64,000 nucleotides of DNA, from assembly GCF_042677145.1 (NCBI RefSeq), contig NZ_JBHTIT010000002.1, positions 1 through 64,000 of the forward strand, written 5' to 3'. Made by a program: the position numbers and the translations under genes. The notes beneath the pieces were generated by a model. That model saw only the letters and a list, made by a program, of their open reading frames with translations. It made no database searches and was not told the DNA's origin. The first letter of the stretch is position 1. Each line of letters opens with the position of its first letter. Source of the stretch: Perlucidibaca wandonensis. Its GTDB lineage: Bacteria > Pseudomonadota > Gammaproteobacteria > Pseudomonadales > Moraxellaceae. This document shows, piece by piece, positions 47,723 to 56,024 of the stretch.

Positions 47723-49141
47723 ATGCACATTCATATTTTAGGCATTTGCGGCACGTTTATGGGCTCGCTGGCGGTGTTGGCGAAAGCGCTGGGCCATGAA
47801 GTCAGCGGCAGTGATACTGCCGTGTATCCGCCAATGAGCACACAGCTGCAGGCTCAGGGCATCACGCTGATGGAAGGCTATAAAGCTGAACATCTGCAGC
47901 CCGCGCCTGATCTAGTGATTATTGGTAACGCCTTGAAGCGCGGCATCGAGGCTGTGGAGTATGTGCTAGAGCAAGGTATTCCCTATACCTCGGGGCCAGC
48001 ATGGTTGGCACAGCACGTACTGCAAGGCCGGCATGTAATCGGCATCGCGGGCACGCATGGCAAAACCACTACGACGACCATGGTGGCGTGGGTTTTGGAG
48101 CAAGCTGGTCTAGCTCCAGGCTTTTTGATTGGCGGTGTGCCGCAGGGCTTTGAGGCCAGCGCGCAGCTGGGTGGCGGGCGTTATTTTGTGGTGGAGGCTG
48201 ACGAATACGATTCAGCCTTTTTCGATAAGCGCTCGAAGTTTGTTCATTACGCGCCACGCACGGCGGTGCTGAATAATCTTGAGTTCGATCACGCCGATAT
48301 TTTTGATGACCTCGCAGCCATTCAAAAGCAGTTTCACCATTTGGTTCGGACTATTCCTGGCGGCGGTCGCATTCTATTTCCACAGGATGAGTCGGCGCTG
48401 CATGAAGTCATTGCTATGGGCTGCTGGACGCCGACGCAGACCATGGCCATTGGTCATTCGAGTGAAAAAGGAGCGCCAATTTGGCAGGCCGAACTACTTG
48501 AAGCCGATGGCTCGGCCTTTGCCATCTGGCACAACAGTCAACGTGCCGCCGAAGTGCGCTGGCCTTTGACTGGCCTGCACAATGTGCGCAATGGCATGGC
48601 GGCGATTGCTAGCGCTGAACATGTCGGCGTCAGTGTGGCTAAGGCTGCTGAGGCGCTATCGCAGTTCCCTGGCGTGAAGCGTCGCATGGAGCTGCTCGGC
48701 ACGCCCGACGGCATTGCGCTTTATGATGACTTTGCGCATCACCCCACGGCCATCCGCAGCACGCTCGATGGTCTGCGTGAACGCCAAGGGGCGGCACGTA
48801 TTTGGGCGATCATTGAGCCGCGCTCAAACACCATGCGTTTGGGTGCTCACAAGGTGCATTTAGCACAGTCGTCAGCGCCTGCCGATCAGGTCATTTGGTA
48901 TCAGCCACCGGGCATGGATTGGGATTTGGCCGACGTAGTAGCTGCCAGCAATGGGCGAGCCAGTTTGGCGACAGATCTGGATGCGATTATTGCGAGAGTG
49001 AGCCGTGAGGCAAAAGTGGGGGACGCCATTGTGGTGATGAGCAATGGTGGCTTTGGCGGCATTCATCAGCGCTTGCTAGCGGCGCTTCAGGCGCGAGCTG
49101 GCGGTGAGCAAGGCCCTGGCAAGCATGGAGCCAGCGCATGA
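47723..49141 (+). CDS. mpl: UDP-N-acetylmuramate:L-alanyl-gamma-D-glutamyl-meso-diaminopimelate ligase
   Basis: Murein-recycling ligase: joins the recovered tripeptide L-Ala-D-Glu-mDAP to UDP-MurNAc in the cytoplasm. The 472-aa protein starts HIHILGICGTFMGS, which is the Mpl rather than MurC form, and has the ATP loop GIAGTHGKTTTTT, EADEYDSAFFDKRSKF, NNLEFDHADIF and YDDFAHHPTAI. It overlaps crcB by four bases. Confidence 0.96.
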   Translation: MHIHILGICGTFMGSLAVLAKALGHEVSGSDTAVYPPMSTQLQAQGITLMEGYKAEHLQPAPDLVIIGNALKRGIEAVEYVLEQGIPYTSGPAWLAQHVLQGRHVIGIAGTHGKTTTTTMVAWVLEQAGLAPGFLIGGVPQGFEASAQLGGGRYFVVEADEYDSAFFDKRSKFVHYAPRTAVLNNLEFDHADIFDDLAAIQKQFHHLVRTIPGGGRILFPQDESALHEVIAMGCWTPTQTMAIGHSSEKGAPIWQAELLEADGSAFAIWHNSQRAAEVRWPLTGLHNVRNGMAAIASAEHVGVSVAKAAEALSQFPGVKRRMELLGTPDGIALYDDFAHHPTAIRSTLDGLRERQGAARIWAIIEPRSNTMRLGAHKVHLAQSSAPADQVIWYQPPGMDWDLADVVAASNGRASLATDLDAIIARVSREAKVGDAIVVMSNGGFGGIHQRLLAALQARAGGEQGPGKHGASA

Positions 49142-49521
49142 CGCTATTGGCGGCACTTGCCGTAGCGGTAGGGGCAGCCATCGGTGCTTTATTGCGTTGG
49201 ATGTTAGGCATGGGCTTTAACGCACTATGGCCAACCCTGCCCGCTGGCACATTACTAGCAAACTGGATTGGTGCTTATGCCATTGGCATTTTAGCGGCGT
49301 TATTTAGCGCGCACCCTGGCGTTTCAGACACCACACGCTTGCTCTTGATGACCGGCCTGCTAGGCGGTCTAACGACATTTTCTACGTTTTCGCTGGAGGC
49401 GGTGAGCTTATTGCAGCGTCAGCTCTGGTTGCCGGCACTGACGCACATTAGCTTGCATGTGCTGGGCTCGATTGCACTAACGCTGGCGGGGATGGCCAGC
49501 GTTAGTGCCTTGCGAGCTTAG
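49138..49521 (+). CDS. crcB: Fluoride channel CrcB/Fluc
   Basis: Dual-topology dimeric fluoride exporter in the inner membrane. The 127-aa protein has four helices and the family motifs GALLRW, GTLLANWIGAYAIG (with the conserved Asn) and GGLTTFSTFS. No fluoride riboswitch was noticed upstream, and its start lies inside mpl. The gene ends three bases before convergent terC. Confidence 0.92.
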   Translation: MTLLAALAVAVGAAIGALLRWMLGMGFNALWPTLPAGTLLANWIGAYAIGILAALFSAHPGVSDTTRLLLMTGLLGGLTTFSTFSLEAVSLLQRQLWLPALTHISLHVLGSIALTLAGMASVSALRA

Positions 49522-49524
49522 CGC

Positions 49525-50265
49525 TTAAGCCTCACTTTTAGGCGTGCGACGCTTACGCATACGGATGTTGAGCATCTCAACCATTACCGAGAATGCCATT
49601 GCGCCGTAGATATAGCCTTTAGGCATGTGCTGGCCAAAGCCTTCGGCGATAAGCATGGTGCCAACCAAAACCAAGAATGCTAATGCCAACACCTTGATGG
49701 ATGGATGATGGTCAACAAACTCGCCAATCGGTTTAGCGGCAAACATCATCACAATTACCGACAGGACGATGGCGATCACCATGATGCTGACATCGTCTGC
49801 CAAACCAACCGCCGTGATGACAGAGTCGAGCGAGAACACGATATCAATAATGGCAATTTGCACAATGATGGCGAAGAAGCTGGCGCCAGCTGCCGAGGCT
49901 GCGTTCGTCACTTGAACATGCGCTGACTCACCTTCAACGGTATCGAAAATCTCAGTTGCCGATTTCCAGAGTAGGAATAAGCCACCGCCAATTAAGATCA
50001 AGTCACGCCCAGTGATCGCAATGCCAGCGAGTGTCACCAATGGCTCGGTAAGACGCATAACCCAGGTGATTGACAGTAGCAGCGCAATACGCGAGACCAT
50101 AGCCAAGCCTAGGCCAAAAACACGAGCTGCTTGGCGTTTTTCAGGCGCGACTTTATTGACCAAAATGGTCAGGAAAATAATATTGTCGATGCCCAGCACA
50201 ATCTCTAAGAGACTGAGTGTGGCAAGGGTGATCCAAGCTTGTGGGTCAGCAATCCATTCAAACAT
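49525..50265 (-). CDS. TerC family integral membrane protein
   Basis: 246 aa with about seven membrane helices and the two acidic motifs of the family, EIVLGIDNIIF and DIVFSLDSVITA. TerC relatives are implicated in metal ion (notably manganese) export and membrane-protein metalation; tellurite resistance cannot be inferred without other ter genes, and none is present. It resembles the YgdQ/YoaE-type stand-alone TerC. Confidence 0.9.
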   Translation of the reverse strand: MFEWIADPQAWITLATLSLLEIVLGIDNIIFLTILVNKVAPEKRQAARVFGLGLAMVSRIALLLSITWVMRLTEPLVTLAGIAITGRDLILIGGGLFLLWKSATEIFDTVEGESAHVQVTNAASAAGASFFAIIVQIAIIDIVFSLDSVITAVGLADDVSIMVIAIVLSVIVMMFAAKPIGEFVDHHPSIKVLALAFLVLVGTMLIAEGFGQHMPKGYIYGAMAFSVMVEMLNIRMRKRRTPKSEA

Positions 50266-50273
50266 AGCGGTTC

Positions 50274-50585
50274 TCAGGCAAAGTGGCAGATATAGTCTAG
50301 GGTTTCGAGCGTTTCGATTTCAAAACTGGAGTTCGCTGGCACGTCAAACGAGCTGCCGTCGCGATAATCAGTCCAAGTATCTGAGCCAGCGAGTAGAACT
50401 CGGCAATGGCCGGCGGTGATTTCCATGATCTCAGCTGCTTGTGTGGTGAAGGTAAGCGTTGAGGGCAAAATCACACCTAAAGTTTTGCGTGTGCCATCAG
50501 CCAAAATAATGGCATGACTGACACAGTGGCCATCAAAGTAGACGTTGGCTTTTGTCATCACAGTGACGTTGTCAAACTGACTCAT
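50274..50585 (-). CDS. ppnP: Pyrimidine/purine nucleoside phosphorylase PpnP
   Basis: Cupin-fold enzyme that phosphorolyses several nucleosides (family formerly DUF1255/YaiE). The 103-aa protein has the N-terminal NVYFDGHCVSHAI, the central LGVILPSTLTFTT, EIMEITAGHCRVLL, and the C-terminal FDVPANSSFEIET and YICHFA. It starts eight bases before terC on the same strand. Confidence 0.9.
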   Translation of the reverse strand: MSQFDNVTVMTKANVYFDGHCVSHAIILADGTRKTLGVILPSTLTFTTQAAEIMEITAGHCRVLLAGSDTWTDYRDGSSFDVPANSSFEIETLETLDYICHFA

Positions 50586-50711
50586 GGGCTGCTCCGGAGC
50601 AGAACGATTGATGGTGCGGATTCTAGGGCTTCGCAGAGGAGGCGCAAAGGCCTGTCACTAAATAGTCATAAAAACTTAATCTTGCTGTCGTTGGACTATC
50701 CAGTCACTGTC

Positions 50712-51407
50712 ATGCTCGAGCAGCAGACTGCTCGCATGAAAAAAACCAAAGAGAAGCCTAATGCAGTAAATTTCTCATTGCAGGCCGCCACTCAAGACCC
50801 TGTCATGCTCCCCAACAAGCCCTATGTGCAGATGCGTGATCAGCTTAAAACAGGTGATTTAATATTGTTTTCTGGGCGAAGCTTTGCGGCACGTCTAGTG
50901 CGTGGTTTGACTGGTAGTAGATGGTCACACGTCGGTCTCGTTGTGCGTTTGCCGGAAATGCCGCAAACGCCTTTGCTGTGGGAGGCAACGTTGGCAAGCA
51001 AGGTGCATGACATCACCGAAGGAAAGCCTTTCGATGGCGTTCAATTAGTTGCATTAGATGATCGTATCGCAAGTTATCAAGGCTTAGTGGCGGTGCGTCG
51101 CCTTCAGCATGTGCAAACGGATGCGCAGGCTCGAGCGCATTTAGAGTCACTTATTGATGAGTGGAGAGCTAAGCCCTATCGCAACTTCATTCGCCAACAC
51201 ATCAGTGCTTGGGTGCGCGGAGAAGAGGCGCTGTCGTTCCGCCGAGGCGGGTTTTGTAGCGAGCTCGTCGCTGAGGTTTATCGCCGCTGGTCATTACTTC
51301 CGGAAGATCGCCCGGCTCACCACTACGTCCCTCGCGACTTTGGTTGTGAGAGAGGTGTGCCACTATTGCGCGGCGGCTTATCGCCCACCTGTCTATTAAC
51401 AGTCTAG
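50712..51407 (+). CDS. YiiX/NlpC-P60-like permuted papain-fold protein
   Basis: About 231 aa from ATG 50712; ATG 50736 is equally possible, and neither has a clear Shine-Dalgarno. The layout fits the permuted NlpC/P60 (YiiX/YebB) group: GDLILFSGRSFAARLVRGLTG, then a histidine in SRWSHVGLVV, and a later cysteine in GFCSELVAEVYRRW. These would be the catalytic His and Cys. Members include lipid- or amide-bond hydrolases of unclear substrate. No signal peptide is visible, so it is probably cytoplasmic. It is a stand-alone gene divergent from ppnP. Confidence 0.7.
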   Translation: MLEQQTARMKKTKEKPNAVNFSLQAATQDPVMLPNKPYVQMRDQLKTGDLILFSGRSFAARLVRGLTGSRWSHVGLVVRLPEMPQTPLLWEATLASKVHDITEGKPFDGVQLVALDDRIASYQGLVAVRRLQHVQTDAQARAHLESLIDEWRAKPYRNFIRQHISAWVRGEEALSFRRGGFCSELVAEVYRRWSLLPEDRPAHHYVPRDFGCERGVPLLRGGLSPTCLLTV

Positions 51408-51662
51408 TTTGTTCAATAACGCGCCTATGTAAAACTATTGCCGAGCGCTCAACGTTAATGTTGACGGAGTCTGCTAAAGCAAATTTGTAAGGCTCTGCAT
51501 TCTTGATTGTGTCATCTTTTGCCTTTAACCTTCGCGGCGTCAGTGCCAGGGCGAACCAGCCACGTGCCACGCAGCAACCTGACGCTTGGAGCAGCCTTTT
51601 AATCTAGCCAAAGCCGGCGTCTAAGGGCTTTTTTCTACTCTCAAACTGAAGGAAGGTTTGTT
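51408..51662. other. Intergenic region upstream of ornithine decarboxylase
   Basis: 255 bases without a convincing gene. A weak hairpin (AAGCC/GGCTT around 51610-51633) with a T-run may end the preceding transcript. A good purine-rich ribosome site (GAAGGAAGG) follows for the next gene. No clear promoter hexamers stood out. Confidence 0.4.
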
Positions 51663-52835
51663 ATGCGTTTATCTGACTATTGCACCGATGCTGAATGGGC
51701 AAAAATTAAAAAAGTAGCCGACGATAAAGAGACTCCGTTTCTGGTCGTCGACCTCGACATCATCAAACAGAAGTATGAAGAGCTGACTAACTGCTTCCCG
51801 AAAGCCAAAGTGCATTACGCACTGAAAGCTAACCCGGGCCAGCCAGTGATCGATCTGCTGCGCGACCTAGGTTCTAACTTTGACTGTGCCTCGATGTTTG
51901 AGCTCAGCAAAGTGTTGGACTCGGGCGTATCGCCTGACCGCGTTAGCTACGGCAACACCATCAAAAAAGCCGCACACGTGAAATGGGCCTATGAGCAAGG
52001 CATTCGCTTATTTGCTACCGACTCGAAAGCCGATTTGCAGAACATTGCTGAGTACGCTCCGGGCTCGAAAATTTTTGTGCGCATCTTGGTAGAAGGTGGT
52101 GAGACCGCCGAATGGCCATTGTCGCGTAAGTTTGGTTGCCACCCTGATATGGCGATCGACTTGTTAGTGCAAGCGAAAAACCAAGGCTTGATCCCTTATG
52201 GCATTTCCTTCCATGTCGGCTCGCAGCAAAAAGACATCGCAGTCTGGGATGCCGCGTTGTCGAAAGTGAAGTATATGTTCGACTGGATGAAGTTCGAAGA
52301 AGGCCTCGAGTTGAAAATGATCAATATGGGCGGCGGCTTCCCTGCTAACTATATTTCCGAGGTCAACCCGATCAATATCTATGCGCAAGAAATCCTGCGC
52401 TATTTGCATGATGACTACGGCGATGAAGCTCCAGAAATCATCCTTGAGCCAGGCCGTTCACTGGTCGGTGAGTCTGGTGTGCTGGTGTCGGAAGTGGTGC
52501 TGATTTCGCGTAAGTCGCGTACCGACTTAAAGCGCTGGGTGTATACCGATGTCGGTCTTTTCCAAGGTCTGATGGAAACCATGGGCGAGTCGATCAAATA
52601 CCCCATCTACACTGAAAAAATGGATGAGAGCGACAACAAAGAAGGTAGCGTAGTGCTGGCGGGTCCAACTTGCGACTCCACCGACATCATGTACGAAAAT
52701 GTTGGCTATCATCTGCCCATGAGCTTGGCTCCGCGTGATCGCCTGTATTGGCTGACCACGGGCGCTTACACCAACTCATACAGTTCGGTTGAGTTCAACG
52801 GCTTCCCACCTCTGCAGACTTACTACGTTAAGTAG
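51663..52835 (+). CDS. speC: Ornithine (or lysine/ornithine) decarboxylase, fold III
   Basis: PLP-dependent decarboxylase that makes putrescine from ornithine. The 390-aa protein belongs to the eukaryote-like alanine-racemase-fold group, not the large E. coli SpeC. PLP lysine is K55 in YALKANP; also present are HVGSQ, the glycine loop NMGGGFP, EPGRS, and the Cys-Asp-Ser at the substrate site (GPTCDS). Pseudomonas SpeC has the same size and type. Substrate choice between ornithine and lysine cannot be settled by eye. Its last eight bases overlap the convergent antiporter gene. Confidence 0.88.
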   Translation: MRLSDYCTDAEWAKIKKVADDKETPFLVVDLDIIKQKYEELTNCFPKAKVHYALKANPGQPVIDLLRDLGSNFDCASMFELSKVLDSGVSPDRVSYGNTIKKAAHVKWAYEQGIRLFATDSKADLQNIAEYAPGSKIFVRILVEGGETAEWPLSRKFGCHPDMAIDLLVQAKNQGLIPYGISFHVGSQQKDIAVWDAALSKVKYMFDWMKFEEGLELKMINMGGGFPANYISEVNPINIYAQEILRYLHDDYGDEAPEIILEPGRSLVGESGVLVSEVVLISRKSRTDLKRWVYTDVGLFQGLMETMGESIKYPIYTEKMDESDNKEGSVVLAGPTCDSTDIMYENVGYHLPMSLAPRDRLYWLTTGAYTNSYSSVEFNGFPPLQTYYVK

Positions 52836-54633
52836 CTTCGTCATTTTGCTCCGATGTGTTGCGCCGTTTGGCGGCGCGCGCATCGCTAGCAAAAAGCTCT
52901 TCTAGCTCCCGTATCGACTGTTTCGCACTGGCGACCAGCTCGGCTTCATTTTGGTAGATGGCTTGCTGGCGTATCAGCAAATCCTCATCGTACTCACGAA
53001 AGCGCTTCACGCCAGCCTTGGCATCGCCCTCACTAAAGCCAATCTCTTGCAAGACATCACTAGCGAGCTCCAAGCTGCTGGCAAAAGTCTCTCGATGTAT
53101 CAAGTTAACGCCAATATCCATCAAGCGGTAAGAGTGCATGCGGTCGCGTGCGCGAGCATAAATGGGCGTATTGGGGAAGTGGCGGCGTATCAGCTTGGCG
53201 GTATGCACAGACTCATCTACGTCATCGATGGCGAGCACAATAACTTTGGCTTTGGCTGCTCCCGCGGCAAGTAGTAGTGCGTGTGAATCTGGGCGGCCGT
53301 AATAGACTTTATTGCCAAATAGACGCACGAAGTCGACTTGCCGAGCGTTACTTTCTAAAGCAACAAATGGGATGTGATGCAGGCGCAGTACACGCGCAAC
53401 AATTTGTCCAACGCGGCCAAAGCCAGCAATTAGGACTTCATGCTTATTGTCATTGGGCACTTCATCGTAGCTACGCTCTTGTTGCACTCCCCATCGGGGC
53501 TCAAGCACGTGCTCCAAAAGCAAGAAGCCGATTGGCGTCATGGCCATGGAGAGCGTGACCGCAAGCACTAGCATTTCACCCAGGTGTCGGTCGAGCAGAC
53601 CGGCTGTTACGGCAGTAGTGAAAACAATAAAGGCAAATTCGCCGCCCTGTGGCAGTGTGACGGCAAGACGAATTGCGGCTTTGTTGTCGCTGCCATTGAG
53701 TCTAGCCAAGAGCCAAAGAATGGCGCCTTTGAGCAGAACTAATGCTGCGGCACCGAGCACAATGACGACCGCCTCTCGGCCCAGCAATGGCAGATTGGCC
53801 GTCATGCCAACCGTCATGAAGAAGAGCCCAAGCAGCAAGCCTTTGAATGGCTGGATTTGAGCCTCTAGTTCATGACGGTATTCGCTATCGGCGAGTAAAA
53901 CGCCGGCAACAAACGCGCCTAACGATGCCGATAAGTGGATTTCGGTCATCAGCCATGTCATGCCCACGATGATGAATAGTCCCATGCCGGTGAATAGCTC
54001 GGGCGTTTCGCTATTTGCAATGAAGCGAAAAATGGGTCGAACCAGAAATCGGCTGGCGAAAAACAGCGCAGAAAATACCGCGACGACAGGCACTAGCTGA
54101 GGGCTGTTAATCATCTCGGCAGCATCACCAGAAAGCATGGGAATGATAGCGAGCAGAGGGATTACTGCCATGTCTTGAAACAGCAAAATAGCAAAGGCTT
54201 GGCGGCCGTGTTGGGCGCTGAGTTGGTTTTTTTCAGCGAGTAATTGCAGGGCAAACGCCGTTGAAGACATGGCTAAACCTGCACCGATGACTGCGCTAAC
54301 AATCGGGCTTAGGCCCATCAGCCAGCAAACCAGCGCGATAGCGCTGCCGGTGAGCAGCACTTGTGCGCTACCAAGGCCAAATACCGAGCGCCGTAAAACC
54401 CAGAGCCGGCTGGGCTCAAGCTCAATGCCGATCAAAAACAGCAGCATGGCGATGCCGAAATCAGCAATTTCTATGACGCCGTTGGTGTCATGAATGATGC
54501 CGATGATATGCGGGCCGATGAGCATGCCAGCGATCATATAGCCGATAACCGAGGGCAGGCCTAGTCGGCGTGAAAGTGGCACGATGATAAGTGCGGCGGC
54601 GAGAAGCCAGATAATTGATGACGCTGCGTGCAT
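52828..54633 (-). CDS. CPA2-type cation:proton antiporter with RCK domain (KefB/KefC-like)
   Basis: Inner-membrane K+/H+-type antiporter. The 601-aa protein has an N-terminal membrane domain of about 12 helices (residues 1-~380, including GIELEPSRLW and the helix with FQDMAVIPLL), then a Rossmann RCK/TrkA-N domain at ~397-515 (VLIAGFGRVGQIVARVL) and a charged helical tail. In KefB/KefC the RCK domain senses glutathione adducts; no KefF/KefG partner gene is adjacent, so glutathione control is not certain. Confidence 0.9.
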   Translation of the reverse strand: MHAASSIIWLLAAALIIVPLSRRLGLPSVIGYMIAGMLIGPHIIGIIHDTNGVIEIADFGIAMLLFLIGIELEPSRLWVLRRSVFGLGSAQVLLTGSAIALVCWLMGLSPIVSAVIGAGLAMSSTAFALQLLAEKNQLSAQHGRQAFAILLFQDMAVIPLLAIIPMLSGDAAEMINSPQLVPVVAVFSALFFASRFLVRPIFRFIANSETPELFTGMGLFIIVGMTWLMTEIHLSASLGAFVAGVLLADSEYRHELEAQIQPFKGLLLGLFFMTVGMTANLPLLGREAVVIVLGAAALVLLKGAILWLLARLNGSDNKAAIRLAVTLPQGGEFAFIVFTTAVTAGLLDRHLGEMLVLAVTLSMAMTPIGFLLLEHVLEPRWGVQQERSYDEVPNDNKHEVLIAGFGRVGQIVARVLRLHHIPFVALESNARQVDFVRLFGNKVYYGRPDSHALLLAAGAAKAKVIVLAIDDVDESVHTAKLIRRHFPNTPIYARARDRMHSYRLMDIGVNLIHRETFASSLELASDVLQEIGFSEGDAKAGVKRFREYDEDLLIRQQAIYQNEAELVASAKQSIRELEELFASDARAAKRRNTSEQNDEAT

Positions 54634-54744
54634 GGCGGCCCTAAGTTCAAAAAAACTATTATCTTTTTACCATATTAGACCACTGTCACTGCGCAAATCG
54701 TCTGAGCGGTCGGCGAAGGCTGCACGAAAGTGCTGTAAGCGGGC

Positions 54745-54750
54745 TATAAT
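54745..54750 (+). promoter_or_regulatory. -10 element of ppa
   Basis: A perfect TATAAT 35 bases before the ppa ATG, followed by the GC-rich ACGCGCG. No good -35 hexamer is seen 17 bases upstream. The box lies in the gap between the divergent antiporter and ppa. Confidence 0.5.
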
Positions 54751-54784
54751 ACGCGCGTTTTTCGCCCATTCGAGACCGCCTGCT

Positions 54785-55309
54785 ATGAGCTACGCCCAAA
54801 TCCCCGCTGGTAAAGACTTGCCCAATGATATCTACGTCGTCATTGAGATCCCTGCCAATTACGCGCCCATCAAATATGAGATCGATAAAGACGCAGATGC
54901 GCTATTTGTCGACCGCTTTATCGGCACCGCAATGTTTTACCCAGCGAACTACGGCTATATTCCTAACACGCTATCGGAAGATGGCGATCCGCTAGATGTA
55001 TTGGTAGTGACTCCACATCCCGTCGTGCCCGGCGCTGTTATACGTGCTCGCCCAGTAGGCATGCTGATGATGGAAGATGAGTCGGGCATCGATGCGAAAT
55101 TGATCGCTGTGCCGCACGACAAGTTGTCACCACTTTATAAAGAAGTGAAAGAGCACAGTGATCTGCCTGAGCTTTTACTGCGCCAGATCGAGCATTTCTT
55201 TACCCATTACAAAGATTTAGAAGCTGGTAAGTGGGTGAAAATCATGGGCTGGGAAAATGCTGATGCCGCCCGTGCTGAGATCATGAAGTCGCTAGCTGCT
55301 GCTAAATAA
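54785..55309 (+). CDS. ppa: Inorganic pyrophosphatase (family I)
   Basis: Hydrolyses pyrophosphate to drive biosynthetic reactions in the cytoplasm. ATG 54785 (MSYAQIPAGKDLPNDIYVV) gives 174 aa, the normal family I length; an upstream in-frame extension overlaps the divergent gene and is not used. The catalytic acidic signature EDGDPLDVLV is intact, as is the metal/phosphate region EIDKDADALFVDR. Confidence 0.97.
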   Translation: MSYAQIPAGKDLPNDIYVVIEIPANYAPIKYEIDKDADALFVDRFIGTAMFYPANYGYIPNTLSEDGDPLDVLVVTPHPVVPGAVIRARPVGMLMMEDESGIDAKLIAVPHDKLSPLYKEVKEHSDLPELLLRQIEHFFTHYKDLEAGKWVKIMGWENADAARAEIMKSLAAAK

Positions 55310-55351
55310 GCTTCGCTTGCATGGCTGAGCGTTAAGCGCTTGGTCAACAAA

Positions 55352-55390
55352 AGCCTGTCACATGGTGTTTGGCCAGTGACGGGCTTTTTT
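55352..55390 (+). terminator. Terminator after ppa
   Basis: AGCCTGTCAC (55352-55361) pairs with GTGACGGGCT (55376-55385, one G-T pair), loop 14, followed by a T-run to 55390. Confidence 0.85.
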
Positions 55391-55554
55391 GTGAACAATG
55401 AGTCACAAATTATTCGCTATAGTGGTAAGATTGTCCGACAATATTTGCGTTCATTTTCTAGGCACTTCCCTATGATGGCTACCAAGGAGATCGGCCGGCG
55501 CAAGCAGGGCATAGATCTCCACTACCAACCATCGTGTGAAATAGGAGATTTATC

Positions 55555-55956
55555 ATGGGCGAACTCAAAAATATCGTTACCGAACAGCAAGACGTTTTAG
55601 TGCGTGTTAAAGATGCTGGTCGTCAAGTCGCAATGGCCGGCTTGGGCTTAATCGAAGTGCTGAAAAGCGAAGGCGAAAAGCTACAAGCTATCGACTTCAA
55701 TGCTAAAGCTGAAGAGCTGAAAGCAAAAGCACTAGAAGTGAAAGAAAAGCTAGTTGCTATCGACGTTAAAGCTGAAGCTGACAAACTGCAATCGGTTGAT
55801 GTGAAAGCAAAAACTGAAGAGCTGAAAGCTAAAGCACTGGAATTGAAAGGTAAGTTGGCTTCTGTTGATGCCAAAGCTGAACTCGACAAACTGCTGGCCG
55901 ACGTGCAAAAGCTGTTCAACGAGTTAGTTGCTAAAGGTGAAAAGCGCGCTGCGTAA
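55555..55956 (+). CDS. Phasin-like protein with amphipathic 35-residue repeats
   Basis: 133 aa, rich in Ala, Lys, Glu and Leu. The N-terminal part (RVKDAGRQVAMAGLGLIEVLKSEGEKL) resembles the start of polyhydroxyalkanoate granule-associated phasins. Residues 50-84 and 85-119 are two copies of a 35-residue unit starting AKAEELKAKALE and AKTEELKAKALE. Valine/isoleucine-aspartate pairs recur at 23 and 12 residue steps, as in 11-mer amphipathic helices of phasins, LEA proteins and apolipoproteins. AGGAG precedes the ATG, and it is a single-gene unit between terminators. No PHA synthase is in the window, so granule binding is an inference. Confidence 0.65.
   Translation: MGELKNIVTEQQDVLVRVKDAGRQVAMAGLGLIEVLKSEGEKLQAIDFNAKAEELKAKALEVKEKLVAIDVKAEADKLQSVDVKAKTEELKAKALELKGKLASVDAKAELDKLLADVQKLFNELVAKGEKRAA
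55702..55911. repeat. Tandem 105-bp repeat inside the phasin-like gene
   Basis: Two adjacent 35-codon units with strong protein similarity and diverged codons. They encode the repeated AK(A/T)EELKAKALE helix. Confidence 0.75.
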
Positions 55957-55988
55957 GCCCGCGTGTTCTGAATGGTAATACCCTTTTT

Positions 55989-56016
55989 GGGGCGACGTAA
56001 GTCGCCCCTTTTTTTT
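55989..56016 (+). terminator. Terminator after the phasin-like gene
   Basis: GGGGCGAC (55989-55996) and GTCGCCCC (56001-56008) form a perfect 8-bp stem with loop GTAA and eight T. Confidence 0.9.
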
Positions 56017-56024
56017 GTCTAAAA

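Noticed and set aside
49100..49140. Fluoride riboswitch before crcB
   Set aside because: crcB starts inside mpl and no leader of suitable length exists.
49525..50265. Tellurite resistance operon
   Set aside because: Only a stand-alone TerC family gene is present; no terA, terB, terD or terZ genes are nearby.
54584..54784. 67-codon N-terminal extension of ppa
   Set aside because: It overlaps the divergent antiporter gene and the TATAAT box; family I pyrophosphatase starts at MSYAQIP.
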